DNA from: Actinomycetes bacterium
Lineage (GTDB): Bacteria; Actinomycetota; Actinomycetes; Actinomycetales; Cellulomonadaceae
Length of the DNA: 11,299 nucleotides
Assembly (NCBI GenBank): GCA_023418375.1
Contig: JAEZZV010000335.1
Location: forward strand, 1-11,299
Direction: 5' to 3'
Below the pieces are notes generated by a model. That model was not told where the DNA came from and did not search any database. It was given only the letters and a program-made list of their open reading frames with translations. Below are positions 1-6,500 of the stretch, in pieces (the stretch's first letter is position 1; every line of letters begins with the position of its first letter). The position numbers and the translations under genes are program-made.

Positions 1-3
1 TCC

Positions 4-501
4 TCAGGGCGCGCGCAGGGCGCCGTCCTCGTGCGCCGCGAACGCCTCCCGCAGCCGCGCACGCGCCCGGGACAACGCGGCGTCGGCACCGCCCCGGGAG
101 ATGCCGAGCACCTCCGCGAGGCCCGCCCCGTCCAGGCCCTCCCACGCGTGCAGGACGAGGATCCGGCGGTCGCGAGGCGAGAGCGCGGCCAGCACCGTGC
201 GCACGGCGTCGTCGGCCAGCGCCAGGTCCGAGGGGTCGTCGTCGAGCGCCTCGTCGGCGATCTCGGCGACCGGCACGGGCCGGCCCTTGCGCCGGTGGTT
301 GGCCAGGACGAACCCGGCCGTGCGGTACAGCCACGGCAGCTCGGCACCCTCGGGCACGTCGTCGCGGCGCCGCCACGCGGTCGCGAACACGTCGGCGGTG
401 AGGTCCTGGGCGTCGTCGCCCGCGCCGCGACGCAGGAAGTACCGCAGGACGGGCGTCGCGTGCGCGCGGAACAGCGCGTCGAACCAGGCGTCGTCGCGCA
501 C
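4..501 (-). CDS. ECF-type RNA polymerase sigma factor
   Basis: Alternative sigma factor that would bind core RNA polymerase and direct it to a specific promoter set. The 165-residue protein has a sigma-2 region at about residues 5-75 (DAWFDALFRAH, then QDLTADVFATAWRRRDD, then WLYRTAGFVLANHRR). A sigma-4 helix-turn-helix follows at about residues 105-150 (LSPRDRRILVLHAWEG, then GLAEVLGISRGGADAALSRARARLRE). This two-region layout and length are typical of small ECF factors; there is no C-terminal extension. I chose the GTG at 501 because GGAAGGAG lies five bases upstream of it. An in-frame GTG at 525 would add eight residues (MSGPEGAF) and lacks a Shine-Dalgarno site, but could serve a leaderless transcript. 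No anti-sigma gene is visible; one could lie just beyond the left edge, since transcription runs that way. The target regulon cannot be inferred. Confidence 0.9.
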   Translation of the reverse strand: MRDDAWFDALFRAHATPVLRYFLRRGAGDDAQDLTADVFATAWRRRDDVPEGAELPWLYRTAGFVLANHRRKGRPVPVAEIADEALDDDPSDLALADDAVRTVLAALSPRDRRILVLHAWEGLDGAGLAEVLGISRGGADAALSRARARLREAFAAHEDGALRAP

Positions 502-506
502 GAAGG

Positions 507-514
507 CTCCTTCC
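507..514 (-). promoter_or_regulatory. Ribosome binding site of the sigma factor gene
   Basis: On the minus strand GGAAGGAG is followed by five bases (CCTTC) and then GTG at 501. This strong Shine-Dalgarno match decides the start in favour of the shorter protein. Confidence 0.7.
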
Positions 515-531
515 GGCCCGCTCACCCGGCC

Positions 532-571
532 AGTATGTGTGGCCCGCCGCCGCGACCATGCCGGGACACAC
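532..571 (-). promoter_or_regulatory. Candidate promoter and inverted repeat upstream of the sigma factor gene
   Basis: A -10-like CATACT lies at 532-537 on the minus strand, placing transcription start near 525, about 24 bases before the Shine-Dalgarno-supported GTG. No convincing -35 is visible. Overlapping it, a 10-base inverted repeat with one mismatch (GTGTGGCCCG at 537-546, CGGGACACAC at 562-571) could be a protein-binding site. Position supports regulation of the sigma gene; the binding protein is unknown. Confidence 0.35.
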
Positions 572-607
572 CCCTTCGTTGCGCGAGCGTGACCTGATCC
601 GGCGGTG

Positions 608-628
608 GGCCCCTCGGTGGCCCCTCGG
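608..628 (+). repeat. Tandem 10-bp direct repeat, 11-bp period, upstream of the small acidic protein gene
   Basis: GGCCCCTCGG occurs perfectly at 608-617 and 619-628, separated by one T. The 11-base spacing puts both copies on one face of the helix. It lies just upstream of where a -35 element would fall for the -10-like TACCGT at 653-658. This is the layout used by OmpR/PhoB-type response regulators, but the regulator is not identified. Confidence 0.45.
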
Positions 629-652
629 CGCGCCGATCCCGGCAGGCCGACC

Positions 653-683
653 TACCGTCGTCGGACAGCCCGACGACAAGGAG
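653..683 (+). promoter_or_regulatory. Candidate -10 box and ribosome binding site of the small acidic protein gene
   Basis: TACCGT at 653-658 matches the actinobacterial TAnnnT -10 pattern and would start transcription near 665. AAGGAG at 678-683 lies six bases before the ATG at 690 and is a strong Shine-Dalgarno site. No clear -35 is seen. Confidence 0.45.
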
Positions 684-689
684 ACGGCC

Positions 690-917
690 ATGACGACCCA
701 CCCCGACCACGAGCACGACCCGGCCGACGACGCGGGCACCGACGCCGAGACGACCCCCACCCAGCCCGACGCGCTGACGGGCGCGGCGCCCGGGGCCGAC
801 GCGATCGCCGCCGCAGACCCCGACCGCGAGGGCGACGAGGCCGACCCGTACGAGCTGCGCTCCGGCATCGAGACCTCGCCGTCCGACGCCGACCCGGGAA
901 GCATGCTGAACCGCTGA
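690..917 (+). CDS. Small acidic hydrophilic protein of unknown function
   Basis: I do not recognise this 75-residue protein. It is rich in Asp, Glu, Pro, Thr and Ala, has no signal peptide, membrane segment or cysteine, and looks intrinsically disordered (for example DHEHDPADDAGTDAETTPTQ). Only the C-terminal part (YELRSGIETSPSDADPGSMLNR) is less biased and might be a conserved tail. Translation is supported by AAGGAG six bases before the ATG and by a TACCGT -10 candidate, so I consider it real despite its composition. A longer in-frame start at 537 is unlikely because it would begin inside the upstream promoter region and lacks a good ribosome site. The gene is read away from the sigma factor gene and stops 46 bases before the amidotransferase. 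A 12-bp palindrome overlaps its stop codon. Confidence 0.65.
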   Translation: MTTHPDHEHDPADDAGTDAETTPTQPDALTGAAPGADAIAAADPDREGDEADPYELRSGIETSPSDADPGSMLNR

Positions 918-927
918 CCGGCCGGTC
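916..927. promoter_or_regulatory. Perfect 12-bp palindrome, possible operator of the amidotransferase gene
   Basis: GACCGGCCGGTC reads the same on both strands. It begins inside the stop codon of the upstream gene and ends just before the position expected for the -35 of the next promoter (-10 at 952-957). With no loop or T-tract it fits an operator better than a terminator. Confidence 0.4.
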
Positions 928-951
928 CCACCCGTGCGGTACGCGGCGGGC

Positions 952-957
952 TAGGGT
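952..957 (+). promoter_or_regulatory. -10 box giving a probable leaderless mRNA for the amidotransferase
   Basis: TAGGGT ends six bases before the GTG start at 964, so transcription would begin at the start codon itself. No Shine-Dalgarno sequence precedes the GTG, which agrees with leaderless translation. No clear -35 is visible. Confidence 0.55.
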
Positions 958-963
958 CGCGGC

Positions 964-1695
964 GTGAAGCCGTTCGTGCTCCTGGCCACGCGCCCCGAGG
1001 ACCAGGCGGCCGACGACGAGTACGAGGCGATGCTCCGGTTCGGCGGCCTGACACCGGCGCAGCTGCGCCGCATCCGCCTCGAGGCCGGCCCGATGCCGCC
1101 GATCGACCTCGACGAGGTGTCGGGCGTCATCGTCGGCGGGAGCCCCTTCACCACCAGCGACCTCCCCGAGAAGAAGTCGCCCGTCCAGGTCCGCGTCGAG
1201 GCCGAGCTCGCCGCGCTCGTGCGCGAGGCCGTCGACCGGGACACCCCGTTCCTCGGCGCCTGCTACGGGGTCGGGACGCTCGGCGTCGTCGCCGGCGGCG
1301 TGGTGGACGGCACCTACGCGGAGCCCGTCGGGGCCGTCCCGGTGACGCTGACCGACGAGGGTCGCGCCGACCCGGTGTTCGGCGGGCTGCCCGACACGTT
1401 CGACGCGTTCGTCGGCCACAAGGAGGCGCTGCGGGTGCCGCCGCCCGGGTCGGTGGTGCTCGCCACCTCGCCGGCCTGCCCCGTGCAGGCGTTCCGGCTC
1501 GGCACGAACCTGTACGCCACCCAGTTCCACCCCGAGCTCGACGTGCCCGGCATCGTCACGCGCATCGACGTGTACCGGCACGCCGGGTACTTCGCGCCGC
1601 ACGAGGTGGAGGCGCTCACCGCCGAGGTGAGCCGTGCGGACGTCAGCGCGCCCCCGCTCGTCCTGCGCGCGTTCGTCGAGCGCTACGCCCGCTGA
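964..1695 (+). CDS. Class I glutamine amidotransferase-like protein
   Basis: A 243-residue single-domain protein of the GATase1 fold, the domain that hydrolyses glutamine to glutamate and ammonia in enzymes such as GMP synthase. The nucleophile elbow is FLGACYGVGTLG with Cys100. The other triad residues lie in ATQFHPELD as His189 and Glu191. IVGGSPF at 56-62 is the usual oxyanion-strand segment. The normal G-x-C-x-G-x-Q signature has Gly104 in place of the substrate-contacting glutamine, so the true substrate may differ. There is no fused synthetase domain and no neighbouring partner subunit, so it belongs with the free-standing GMP synthase-like amidotransferases whose acceptors are mostly unknown. 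It is cytosolic (no signal peptide). The GTG start is set by the TAGGGT box six bases upstream. Its last 13 bases overlap the convergent surE. Confidence 0.88.
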   Translation: MKPFVLLATRPEDQAADDEYEAMLRFGGLTPAQLRRIRLEAGPMPPIDLDEVSGVIVGGSPFTTSDLPEKKSPVQVRVEAELAALVREAVDRDTPFLGACYGVGTLGVVAGGVVDGTYAEPVGAVPVTLTDEGRADPVFGGLPDTFDAFVGHKEALRVPPPGSVVLATSPACPVQAFRLGTNLYATQFHPELDVPGIVTRIDVYRHAGYFAPHEVEALTAEVSRADVSAPPLVLRAFVERYAR

Positions 1696-2477
1696 CGGCC
1701 GCCGCCCGGCGGCCCGTCGGGGTGCTCGGGAAGGTCGGCGTCGTCATCCGCGTACGGCGCCCGGAGCAGCGTCAGGGTCGCGTACCCGGCCGCGAGCAGG
1801 CCGGCGTCGGAGCCCGGGTGGGTGGCGGTGTCGCGCGCCGGGTCGATCTCGGCGAACGTGACGACGGCCTCGCCCTCCCCGGCCACGTCCACCCGCGCCT
1901 GGACGGCGCCGAAGCCGGCCAGGGGCGCCCGCACCACACCGCGGAGCTGCGCCGGCGGCCGGTCGGGGACGTTCACGTTGAGGACGTCGCCCGGCTCGCG
2001 CGCGAGCACCCAGGGCAGCACGTGCCCCGCCACCAGGCCGGCGGTCGCCCAGTGCTCCGGCCGGGGCGAGGCGAGCGAGACGGCCATCGCCCGGATGCCG
2101 TGCGTCGCCGCCGCGAACGCCGCCCCCACCGTGCCCGAGTGGATGACCGCGTGCCCGGTGTTCGCACCGCGGTTGACCCCGGAGAGCACGAGGTCGGGCC
2201 GGCCGGTGAACCCGTGCTGGGCGGCGAGGAAGCCGATCAGGCCGGGGGCGGCGTGCACCGCGAAGGACCGCACGCCCGCGGGCAGCCCCGGGGCCGGGCG
2301 CTCCTCGTAGCGCAGGCGCCCGTCGGCGTCGGCGCCGAGCAGCGACGCGCTCGCACCGGAGTGCTCGGTCGCGGGCGCCGCGACCACCACCTCGAACCCG
2401 GCCTCGACGGCGAGACGGGCCAGCACGGCCAGTCCAGGCGAGTCGATGCCGTCGTCGTTCGTCACGAGGGCGCGCAC
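1683..2477 (-). CDS. surE: 5'/3'-nucleotidase SurE
   Basis: Metal-dependent phosphatase that removes phosphate from nucleoside 5'- and 3'-monophosphates (family knowledge: also short polyphosphate), usually cytosolic and linked to stress survival. The 264 residues match the family length. Metal ligands are present: Asp8 and Asp9 in TNDDGIDSPG, Ser40 in EHSGAS, and Asn102 in LSGVNRGANTG. The phosphate-binding HSGTVGAAFAA follows at 113-123. The typical C-terminal DTATHPGSDAGLLAAGYATL is also present, so the enzyme should be active. The residues after about 242 are a charged, Gly/Pro-rich tail. The GTG at 2477 is preceded by TAGCGT six bases upstream, suggesting a leaderless transcript. It ends tail-to-tail inside the amidotransferase stop region, so the two messages overlap; no hairpin separates them. 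Confidence 0.96.
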   Translation of the reverse strand: MRALVTNDDGIDSPGLAVLARLAVEAGFEVVVAAPATEHSGASASLLGADADGRLRYEERPAPGLPAGVRSFAVHAAPGLIGFLAAQHGFTGRPDLVLSGVNRGANTGHAVIHSGTVGAAFAAATHGIRAMAVSLASPRPEHWATAGLVAGHVLPWVLAREPGDVLNVNVPDRPPAQLRGVVRAPLAGFGAVQARVDVAGEGEAVVTFAEIDPARDTATHPGSDAGLLAAGYATLTLLRAPYADDDADLPEHPDGPPGGGRQRA

Positions 2478-2483
2478 CCCTCG

Positions 2484-2489
2484 ACGCTA
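2484..2489 (-). promoter_or_regulatory. -10 box giving a probable leaderless surE mRNA
   Basis: On the minus strand TAGCGT is followed by six bases (CGAGGG) and the GTG at 2477. Spacing and sequence are almost the same as at the amidotransferase gene. No clear -35 was found. Confidence 0.5.
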
Positions 2490-2505
2490 CCGACCGTGGC
2501 CCTGA

Positions 2506-2552
2506 CCCGCCCCTGGGGCCCGGGCGGGCAGGACCAGGGTGGACCCCGGGGT
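2506..2552. promoter_or_regulatory. Hairpin and palindrome in the surE/lipoprotein divergent region
   Basis: CCCGCCC (2506-2512) and GGGCGGG (2522-2528) form a 7-bp inverted repeat with a 9-base loop. Fifteen bases on, ACCCCGGGGT (2543-2552) is a perfect 10-bp palindrome. Both lie in the 161-base gap between two divergent start codons, where regulatory sites are expected. GC-only palindromes arise easily at this base composition, so confidence is low. Confidence 0.3.
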
Positions 2553-2638
2553 GACCCCCGATGCCCGGGGAGGGCGGCGGCGGGATGCTCATGGTCGACA
2601 TCCCGTGCCAACCCGTACCAGCAAGGACCGAGGACCCC

Positions 2639-3430
2639 ATGACCCGCGCCCGCCGTACCGCCACCGCCGCCGCCGTCGCCCTCCTGGGTGTCGCGGCCCT
2701 GACCGCCTGCGAGGGCTCGATCGTCGTCGGCGACGGCGACGCCGGACCGCGCGAGACGATCTCCCAGGACCTGACGCCGGTGACGACGGTCGACATCGGG
2801 ACGTCCGGCACGATGCACGTGGTCGTCGGCGACTCGCCGAGCCTGACCATCACCGCGGGGCAGGAGGTGATCGACGAGATCACCGCCGTCGTACACGGCG
2901 ACACCCTCGCGATCGACCTGCCGGGCACGTGGATCAACACCGGCCGGATCGACTACGAGCTCGTCATGCCGGCGCTGGCCACCGTGGTCGTGCGCGGCTC
3001 GGCCGACGTGACCGGCGAGATCGCCCCCGGCGACGCGGCGACCGTCTCGATCGACGGCTCGGGCGACGTGGACGTCACCGGCGCGGGCCGCGCGACCGAC
3101 GTCACGGTCGACATCCAGGGCTCCGGCGACGTCCGGCTCGGCGACCTGGACGCCGAGGCGGTGGCCGTCGCCATCGACGGCTCGGGCGACGTCGTCCTCG
3201 GCGGCACGACCGCCGCCCTCGGGGTGCGCATCCCGGGCTCCGGCACGGTGGACGCCGCCGACCTGCTCGCCGCGGACGTCTCCGTCGAGATCGACGGCTC
3301 GGGCGAGGCGCAGGTGCACGCCGAGCGGACGCTCGACGTCTCGATCCAGGGCTCGGGCGACGTGCGCTACACGGGCGACCCGGAGGTCTCGGAGGACATC
3401 GACGGCTCCGGGGACGTCGGCCGCGCCTGA
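2639..3430 (+). CDS. DUF2807-type (head GIN domain) surface lipoprotein with Gly-Ser-Gly repeats
   Basis: A 263-residue predicted lipoprotein on the outer face of the membrane. The signal peptide has an Arg-rich start (MTRARR), a hydrophobic core and lipobox LTAC with lipid-carrying Cys24. The mature part begins with a head-GIN-like segment, about residues 45-118 (VTTVDIGTSGTMHVVVGDSP, VVHGDTLAIDLPG, LATVVVRGSADVTG). It continues with seven copies of an I-x-G-S-G-[DTE] unit at GSG positions 140, 161, 181, 200, 220, 238 and 256. The 18-21-residue period suggests one turn of a beta-helix per repeat. Function in this family is unknown; adhesion or envelope sensing are only guesses. The ATG at 2639 is chosen because the signal peptide starts there and GAGGA lies four bases before it. 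It reads toward the secreted protease 156 bases downstream. Confidence 0.88.
   Translation: MTRARRTATAAAVALLGVAALTACEGSIVVGDGDAGPRETISQDLTPVTTVDIGTSGTMHVVVGDSPSLTITAGQEVIDEITAVVHGDTLAIDLPGTWINTGRIDYELVMPALATVVVRGSADVTGEIAPGDAATVSIDGSGDVDVTGAGRATDVTVDIQGSGDVRLGDLDAEAVAVAIDGSGDVVLGGTTAALGVRIPGSGTVDAADLLAADVSVEIDGSGEAQVHAERTLDVSIQGSGDVRYTGDPEVSEDIDGSGDVGRA
2990..3418 (+). repeat. In-gene repeats encoding the Gly-Ser-Gly beta-helix
   Basis: Units of the type ATC-GAC-GGC-TCG-GGC-GAC recur about every 54-63 bases, seven clear copies from 3050 to 3418 plus a degenerate one (RGSADV) near 2993. The DNA copies differ at synonymous positions while the protein motif is kept, which indicates selection on the protein rather than a recent duplication. 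Confidence 0.75.
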
Positions 3431-3465
3431 TCGGACCACGACACCGCAGGTCGGCGTGGCCCGGC

Positions 3466-3497
3466 ACTTCACCCGGAACTTCACCCGGGTCTATGGT
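3466..3497 (+). promoter_or_regulatory. Protease promoter with a tandem 11-bp repeat
   Basis: ACTTCACCCGG is perfectly repeated at 3466-3476 and 3478-3488, a 12-base period. TTCACC in the first copy (3468-3473) can act as a -35, with an 18-base spacer to the -10-like TATGGT at 3492-3497. The second copy therefore sits in the spacer. Transcription would start near 3504, giving a leader of about 83 bases. A regulator bound here would touch polymerase directly. Confidence 0.55.
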
Positions 3498-3510
3498 GCG
3501 GCCACGCCGT

Positions 3511-3541
3511 CCTGCCGCTGAGGCCCCCGCTCGCGGGCAGG
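3511..3541 (+). promoter_or_regulatory. Leader hairpin of the protease mRNA
   Basis: CCTGCCGC (3511-3518) pairs with GCGGGCAGG (3533-3541), giving eight base pairs with one bulged G and a 14-base loop. It lies in the predicted 5' leader, about 32 bases before the GGGAG ribosome site. It may stabilise the message; no known riboswitch is recognised. Confidence 0.35.
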
Positions 3542-3586
3542 CAGCCGATCGAAGGTCGCCTGACTGTCCAACCGGGAGAGTGCCTC

Positions 3587-6500
3587 ATGCCACGAACCAG
3601 ACAGCTCCGCCTCGTCGCCGCCGTGGGGGCCGCCGCACTGGCGGTACCGCTGAGCATGGGGGCCGCGTTCGCCGCGCCCCCGGACGACGACGGCCCGGCC
3701 GTCCCGACCTCCCCCTCGCCGGAGCTGGCCGGCGAGCTGCCGACGCCCGGTGACACCGACCTTCCGCGCGAGGACCGCGCCACGGACCGCGTCAGCAGCG
3801 CCCTGCGCGCCGCGGAGGGCGTCGTCACCGCGTTCGTCGAGCTCGAGGCGCCGTCCGGCGTCGAGACCGCCGAGGCCGGCGGCGACGCGGCCGACGTGAC
3901 GGCCGCCGTCGCCGAGGTCGAGGAGGTCGCGGCGGACGTGGTCCCGGCGGACGCCGGCGAGACGGCCGACGCCGAGACGCCGGCGAAGCTGGCCGTGACC
4001 GCGAACGTGGTGTCCGGCGTCGTCGTGACCGGTGACGCCGAGGAGATTGCGGCACTGGCCGCGGACCCGGCCGTCACCGGCATCCACCTGGTCGTGCCCA
4101 AGACCGTCGACAACAAGGGCACCGACGTCTTCACGCGCGCGGTCGAGGCCTGGACCTCGGCCGGGGCGACGGGCGAGGGCGTGACGATCGGCGTCATCGA
4201 CACCGGCGTCGACTACACGCACGCGACGTTCGGCGGGCCAGGCACGACCGAGGCGTACGCGCAGGCGTACGGCGCCGACGGCACCGGCCCGGTCCCGGCC
4301 GGGCTGTTCGACGAGACCAAGTTCCTCGGTGGCTACGACTTCGCCGGCCCGCTGTACGACGCGGGTGGCACCACCCCCGAGCAGCTCGTCCCGCAGCCGG
4401 ACGAGAACCCGATCGACGCCCCGCACACCGCGGGCGGCGGGCACGGCTCGCACGTGGCCGGCACGGCCGCGGGCTTCGGCATCACGGCCGACGGCGCGAC
4501 CTTCCGCGGCGACTACGCCTCCCTCACCGACATCAGCGACTGGCACGTCGGCCCGGGCACCGCGCCCGAGGCCGGCGTCTACGCGCTCAAGGTGTTCGGC
4601 GACGTCGGCGGCAGCACCGGGCTCGTGGTGCAGGCGCTCGACTGGGCCGCCGACCCGAACGGCGACGGCGACTTCTCCGACCACCTCGACATCGTCAACA
4701 TGTCTCTCGGCTCGGACCTCAGCCCGGCCGACGACCCGGAGAGCCTCTTCGTCGACCAGCTCACCGCGCTCGGCGTGCTGACCGTCACCTCCTCCGGCAA
4801 CGGCGGCGACGTGACCGACATGGGTGGCTCGCCGGGCAACGCGGCGACGGCGCTCACCGTCGCCAACTCCGTGGGGTCGACGCAGACGTACGACGCCGTC
4901 GAGGTCACCGCCGCGCCCGACGCGTCGCTCGTCGGCAGCTACGCCGCGCAGAACTCCCAGGACTACGCGGGCGGCGAGGACGTCACCGCTCCGGTGACCT
5001 ACCTCGGCGCGGACGTGAGCGGCTGCACCGTCACGCAGGACGGCGTGCGCACCAACCCGCTCCTGCCGCTCGCCGACCAGATCGCGGGCACGATCGTCTG
5101 GCTCTGGTGGAACGACGACGACAGCGCCCGCGCCTGCGGCAGCGCAGACCGGTGGACGAACGCCGAGGAGGCCGGCGCCGCAGGCGTCCTCATCGGCACC
5201 GAGCTGACGGTCTTCGTGGCCGGCATCGCGGGCAACGCCGGCATCCCCGGTGCCCAGCTGACCGCGGCGTCCACGGACGCGCTGCTGCCGGCCATCGAGG
5301 CCTCGACGCCGGACGCCCCCGTGGTCGTGCACCTCGGGCCGTCGCTGGCGAACACGTACGTGCTCACGGACCCGACCCTCGCCGACACGCTCAACAGCGG
5401 GTCCTCGCGCGGCGTGCACGGCTCGCTCGGCGTCGTGAAGCCCGACGTCGCCGCGCCCGGCACGCTCATCAACTCCGCGGCGTCCGGCACGGGCAGCGGC
5501 ACGGTCACGTACTCCGGCACGTCGATGTCCTCCCCGCACGTGGCGGGCATCGCGGCGCTGGTGGCGCAAGCGCACCCCGACTGGTCGCCGCTGCAGCTCA
5601 AGGCCGCGGTGATGAACACGGCGACGCACGACGTGTACAGCCAGCCCGGCCAGACGGGCCCGGTCTTCGGCCCCGAGCGCGTCGGCTCCGGCCGGGTGGA
5701 CGCGTTCGACGCCGTGAACGCCCAGGCCATCGCGTACGACACCGAGAACCCCGGCCTGGTCTCGGTCACGTTCGGGCTGGTCGACGTCGGCGCCTCGCCC
5801 GTGACGCTGACCCGCACGGTGACCGTCGCCAACACGGGCGGCCGCCCGCAGACGTTCGCGACGTCGTTCGACCAGTCGACGACGGCGGGCGGCGCCTCGG
5901 TGACCGTGAGCCCGCGGCACGTCACGGTGCGGCCCGGCGCCACGGCGACGGTCAAGGTCACGCTGAAGGTCGACCCGGCCACGCTGCGGCGGGACATCGA
6001 CCCGACGCAGGCCCAGTACTACCTCGGCGACGTGGCGCGCGAGTTCGTGACGTCCGTCTCGGGCCGGCTCGTCCTCACCCCGAGCAGCGGGCCCGAGCTG
6101 CGGGTGCCCGTCCAGGCGGCCCCGCGGCCGGTGAGCGAGCTCACCTCGCCCGCCGTCGCCATGACGCCGGACCAGACGGCGGCGCCGGTCGTCGTCGAGG
6201 GCAGGGGCGTGGCCTCCGGCGGGTGGTACTCGCTGATGGCTCCGTTCGGGCTCGTCACGACCAGCCCCGCCCTGGAGGTGGGCGAGGCCGCCACGCCGCC
6301 GACGGCCCTGGCCGCCGCGGACGTGCAGCACGTCGGGTTCACCTCGACGGCGCCGCAGCTCGCGGCCGCCGGCGGGGACCCGACGGCGGGCGTGATGGCC
6401 CTCGGCATCTCCACCTACGGCGAGTGGGCCACGCTCGGCGGCGTCATCGTCCCGGTGATCGACACCGACGTGGACGGTGACGGCACGTTCGACTTCGAGA

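Noticed and set aside
1683..1695. Possible frameshift or fusion between the amidotransferase and surE
   Set aside because: The genes are on opposite strands and both are complete with all catalytic motifs; this is a plain 13-base convergent overlap.
2990..3418. Regularly spaced repeats that could suggest a CRISPR array
   Set aside because: The repeats are in frame, encode a protein motif, vary at synonymous sites and have no unique spacers.
3466..3488. PHO box (PhoP site)
   Set aside because: The TTCACC core fits, but the 12-base period differs from the 11-base direct repeats of known PHO boxes, and no phosphate-related gene is nearby. Kept only as an unnamed operator.
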